Source of the DNA: Rhodothermales bacterium | Lineage (GTDB): Bacteria > Bacteroidota > Rhodothermia > Rhodothermales > UBA10348 | Direction of reading: 5' to 3' | Assembly (NCBI GenBank): GCA_013003255.1 | Contig: JABDJZ010000149.1 | Coordinates: 1 to 22,165 of the forward strand | DNA: 22,165 nt | Shown here: in pieces, positions 21,129 to 22,165 of the stretch | Numbering within the stretch: position 1 is the first letter of the stretch | How the letters are laid out: the number at the start of each line of letters is the position of its first letter | Made by a program: the position numbers and the translations under genes | Notes under the pieces: generated by a model | The model's database searches: none | What the model saw: only the letters and a program-made list of their open reading frames with translations | What the model was told of the DNA's origin: nothing

Positions 21129-22165
21129 GTGAGCCAAACCGTAACCCCTGCCGACAACAAGGTCCTGGTCCGCCATGTGGTCCAGTCCGGATTGCGCGGC
21201 AAGTGGATCCTCCTGGGAAGCCTGGTCTTCTTTATCGGACTGGCCGTGGCGTACCTCTACTGGGCGGAGCCGGTGTACGAGGCCGAAACGTCGGTCATCA
21301 TCGACACCCAGAGTGCTGCCGGCCAGGGCATGGACCTGGCCGGAATCAGCGCCTTCCGGGACGTCCTGATCGAAGTGGAAATTCTGGGTTCTCTTGACCT
21401 GGCCAAGCGTGTGGCGGGACAGATGCTGACCGACCTGGATCAGGGTGGAGCGGATGCTCCGCAGGGCACCTGGCCGGTGTTCGAAGAAGCAACCGATCCG
21501 CAGTTGACGCAGGTCAGTCTGGCGCGGGCGCTTCAGGACCGCATTGACATTGAGCAGGTGCGTCGGGAGGTGGGCGTGGTGCGCATCCAGGCACGCAGTG
21601 GTCTTCCGAGGGAAGCACAGTACATCGCCAATGCCTACGCCGCCGAGTATGCGGAGCGCAATCTTGAACTCAGCCGAAGTGAGGCCACGGGCATCAGGTC
21701 ATTTCTGGAAAGCCAGATCGCTGCACGGCAGACTGAACTGACCGCTGCAGAGGCGGACCTGCAGGCCTACCAGGAAGCCGAAGGCGCCATTGCCCTGGAT
21801 CAGGAGGTAAATGCGCTGACCGAAAGAATGGCAGATCTGCAGTCCCGGCGGGACCAGGCGCAGGTGGAACTCCAGGTGGTGGAGTCGGAGCTCGTTTCGC
21901 TCCGGACCCAGGTGGATCGCATCCAGCCGAACCTTTATGATCGCGTAGCCTCGGGCGTGGAGAATGAAATCGTCGCGCTTCAGCAGGAGATTGCCCGGCG
22001 CGAGGCCCAGGTAGAACTGAAGTACGCCCGGAATCCCGGACTGCGCGGGAACGAGGAACTGGACGCGGAACTCATGCGGGAGATCCGGGAGATCGAAGCC
22101 CTTCGCACTGAGGTCGAGTCCCGGGCGCGTCGCCTCGTGGATGGCGTCCTGGCCACGGGTGGCAT
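21129..22165 (+). CDS. Wzz/GumC-type polysaccharide chain-length/copolymerase protein (3' end outside window)
   Basis: Open frame from GTG 21129 to the window end, 345 codons and no stop. Residues 26-45 are a transmembrane helix (WILLGSLVFFIGLAVAYLYW), followed by EPVYEAETSVII, the classic start of the Wzz periplasmic domain. The segment SGLPREAQYIANAYAAEY (about residues 156-173) is also typical. From about residue 188 to the window end the protein is a long heptad-like, Glu/Gln-rich coiled coil (FLESQIAARQTELTAAEADL and on). It would set glycan chain length at the inner membrane together with Wzy. The coiled coil is long, which fits GumC/Wzc-type rather than short Wzz, but the second helix and any C-terminal tyrosine kinase domain are outside the window. 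No ATG is available upstream; the GTG lies 31 nt after the WecA-like stop. Confidence 0.88.
   Translation, partial: MSQTVTPADNKVLVRHVVQSGLRGKWILLGSLVFFIGLAVAYLYWAEPVYEAETSVIIDTQSAAGQGMDLAGISAFRDVLIEVEILGSLDLAKRVAGQMLTDLDQGGADAPQGTWPVFEEATDPQLTQVSLARALQDRIDIEQVRREVGVVRIQARSGLPREAQYIANAYAAEYAERNLELSRSEATGIRSFLESQIAARQTELTAAEADLQAYQEAEGAIALDQEVNALTERMADLQSRRDQAQVELQVVESELVSLRTQVDRIQPNLYDRVASGVENEIVALQQEIARREAQVELKYARNPGLRGNEELDAELMREIREIEALRTEVESRARRLVDGVLATGG

Noticed and set aside
1..22165. CRISPR arrays, tRNA/rRNA genes, insertion sequences, phage genes
   Set aside because: No spaced direct-repeat array, cloverleaf, transposase or integrase motif was seen by eye in any frame; the only tandem repeats are the two short coding ones.

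Overview
The window is GC-rich and densely coded, with frequent GTG starts and few strong Shine-Dalgarno sites. A TonB-dependent receptor carries an N-terminal carboxypeptidase-like domain and is paired with a DUF4249-like surface lipoprotein. Together these suggest a GC-rich Bacteroidota or Rhodothermota-type marine or halophilic Gram-negative. That assignment is an inference from gene families, with no 16S or other marker in the window.

Region 1 (1-4786) is an outer-membrane, glycan-related block. It holds a 5'-truncated sulfatase lipoprotein (+), then a convergent two-gene operon on the minus strand: the DUF4249-like lipoprotein (promoter-proximal) and the TonB-dependent receptor. The sulfatase and receptor stop codons share a CTAG tetramer.

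Region 2 (4787-22165) is a surface or exopolysaccharide locus of the Wzx/Wzy type. A first + strand unit holds a YrbL-like kinase-fold protein, a GT2 glycosyltransferase and a polysaccharide deacetylase-like protein, translationally coupled through GTGA and ATGA overlaps. A minus-strand pair (GT4, then the Wzx-type flippase) follows, and the flippase 3' end lies 98 nt inside the deacetylase gene. From a short divergent region at 10277-10364 a long + strand unit starts: heparinase II/III-like protein, Wzy-type polymerase, GT4, GT2, NodB-type deacetylase and CelD/FemAB-like GNAT. After a 175-nt gap come another GT4, a WecA/MraY-type phosphoglycosyltransferase and a Wzz/GumC-type chain-length protein that runs off the window end.

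How the genes could work together (inference from families): the WecA-like enzyme loads the first sugar phosphate on undecaprenyl phosphate. Up to five glycosyltransferases (two GT2, three GT4) extend the repeat unit, which the flippase exports, Wzy polymerises and Wzz sizes. The deacetylases, the acyltransferase and the lyase-like protein would modify or trim the glycan. No outer-membrane export channel, sugar-nucleotide synthesis gene, tRNA, rRNA, CRISPR array or insertion sequence was found. The most unusual points are the kinase-like lead gene, the 98-nt antisense overlap, the 24-bp repeat at the Wzy C-terminus that carries the next gene's ribosome binding site, and a hairpin filling the only gap between 10365 and 18484 longer than 10 nt.
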